Shown here one piece after another: positions 4,868 through 5,344 of a DNA stretch of 5,344 bases (its first letter is position 1; each line of letters begins with the position of its first letter). The notes under the pieces were generated by a model that did no database searches, was not told the origin of the DNA, and was given only the letters and a program-made list of their open reading frames with translations. This DNA comes from Actinomycetes bacterium (lineage in GTDB: Bacteria; Actinomycetota; Actinomycetes; Actinomycetales; JAJYRW01). Where the stretch lies: the NCBI GenBank assembly GCA_021793895.1, contig JAJYRW010000125.1, positions 1-5,344 on the forward strand, written 5' to 3'. Position numbers and translations under genes: made by a program.

Positions 4868-5126
4868 GACCTTCGAAGAACTGTTCGCCGAACTTGCGGA
4901 TAAGGCTCGTACCCGCCCCGAGGGGTCGGGAACCGTTAAACAACTCGACGCCGGCGTCCACGCCATTGGTAAAAAAATTGTCGAAGAGGCCGCCGAAGTT
5001 TGGATGGCCGCCGAGTATGAATCGGATGCGGCCGCGGCGGAGGAAATTTCCCAGTTGCTCTACCATTTGCAGGTCATGATGCTTGCTAAAGGTCTCGACC
5101 TCGAAGACGTCTACCGCTACCTATGA
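4863..5126 (+). CDS. hisE: Phosphoribosyl-ATP pyrophosphohydrolase
   Basis: HisE removes pyrophosphate from phosphoribosyl-ATP to give phosphoribosyl-AMP, the second step of histidine synthesis, in the cytosol. From GTG 4863 the protein has 87 residues, the usual size for a stand-alone HisE, and begins [11 protein letters not shown], like mycobacterial HisE. The all-alpha NTP-pyrophosphatase signature is visible: [16 protein letters not shown] 36-51 with E41, E42 and E45 as likely magnesium ligands, and [14 protein letters not shown] 60-73. The common E-x-x-D of other HisE proteins reads E61-x-x-Q64, a variant I recall as normal in actinobacteria. A TTG at 4824 would add 13 residues, but they are unlike the family and overlap the promoter. 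hisG follows after eight bases, so the two form an operon. The gene is divergent from ribD. Confidence 0.95.
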   Translation: MKTFEELFAELADKARTRPEGSGTVKQLDAGVHAIGKKIVEEAAEVWMAAEYESDAAAAEEISQLLYHLQVMMLAKGLDLEDVYRYL

Positions 5127-5128
5127 GG
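5125..5128 (+). promoter_or_regulatory. Ribosome binding site of hisG
   Basis: GAGG at 5125-5128, extending to GAGGAA, overlaps the hisE TGA stop and stands six bases before the hisG ATG. Unlike hisE, hisG therefore has a conventional site and is probably also coupled to hisE translation. Confidence 0.7.
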
Positions 5129-5134
5129 AACACC

Positions 5135-5344
5135 ATGCTGCGCATCGCCGTACCCAATAAGGGCGGACTTTCTGAGCCGGCCGCCGAAATGCTGCGCGAA
5201 GCGGGCTACCGCCAGCGCAGTGACCGGCGCGAACTCGTGCTCGTCGATGAAGCCAACCAGGTTGAATTTTTCTTTCTGCGCCCTCGCGACATCGCCGTCT
5301 ATGTCGGTTCGGGCACCGTGGACGCCGGCATTACGGGCCGCGAT
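5135..5344 (+). CDS. hisG: ATP phosphoribosyltransferase, N-terminal part (runs off the window)
   Basis: HisG joins ATP and PRPP to give phosphoribosyl-ATP, the first and feedback-controlled step of histidine synthesis. The first 70 codons are present and open to the last base. The start reads [20 protein letters not shown], which matches the HisG N-terminus (AvPnKG.LsEPa). Further on are [21 protein letters not shown] and ITGRD, the hallmark of the catalytic domain I and its hinge. The sequence resembles the mycobacterial long-form enzyme, which carries its own C-terminal histidine-binding domain, but that part lies outside the window. The product is the substrate of HisE next door. Confidence 0.95.
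   Translation, partial: MLRIAVPNKGGLSEPAAEMLREAGYRQRSDRRELVLVDEANQVEFFFLRPRDIAVYVGSGTVDAGITGRD

Noticed and set aside
1..5344. A new defence, mobile or otherwise undescribed system
   Set aside because: All but one of the genes belong to well-known housekeeping pathways (pentose phosphate, riboflavin, histidine). No transposase, recombinase, nuclease, toxin or attachment site is visible, and base composition shows no obvious break by eye outside the repetitive tail.

Overview
This window is an ordinary biosynthetic region of an actinobacterial chromosome. Three things point to Actinomycetota: the fairly GC-rich, alanine- and proline-rich coding sequence; HisE and HisG sequences that read like the mycobacterial proteins (for example the HisE motif EEISQLLY); and the TAnnnT-type -10 boxes placed directly before start codons. 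The genus cannot be fixed from the sequence. No mobile element, CRISPR array, tRNA or rRNA was seen.

Layout, left to right. The plus strand begins with the last 38 codons of rpe (ribulose-phosphate 3-epimerase). It converges on a minus-strand gene (222-983) for an unrecognised protein with four membrane segments and a long Gln/Pro/Gly/Tyr-rich repetitive tail. A strong hairpin with a U-run (151-196) terminates that gene. Next comes a complete minus-strand riboflavin operon, transcribed right to left: ribD (3447-4583), ribE (2837-3433), ribBA (1578-2840) and ribH (1078-1578). The genes are tightly packed, with a 13-nt gap, a 4-nt ATGA overlap and a 1-nt TAATG overlap. Upstream of ribD lies an intact FMN riboswitch (4699-4818), followed by an expression platform running to the ribD ribosome binding site. 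Divergent from it on the plus strand are hisE (4863-5126) and the first 70 codons of hisG (5135 to the window end).

How the genes work together. RibBA makes both precursors: the pyrimidine from GTP and the four-carbon unit from ribulose 5-phosphate. RibD deaminates and reduces the pyrimidine branch. RibH joins the two to give lumazine, and RibE dismutates lumazine to riboflavin. Rpe interconverts ribulose 5-phosphate, the RibBA substrate, with xylulose 5-phosphate, which may explain its proximity. HisG and HisE perform the first two steps of histidine synthesis from ATP and PRPP.

The most interesting feature is regulatory. The leader contains a 9-nt segment (CCCCGGAGC, minus strand, 4615-4623) that can pair either with the ribD Shine-Dalgarno region or, perfectly, with the 5' strand of the riboswitch P1/P2 stems. 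This is a readable translational on/off switch. The rib and his promoters must also share only about 45 bp, and hisE and the membrane-protein gene both look leaderless behind the same TAGGCT box. I did not find evidence of a previously undescribed biological system. The least explained item is the membrane protein with the repetitive tail.
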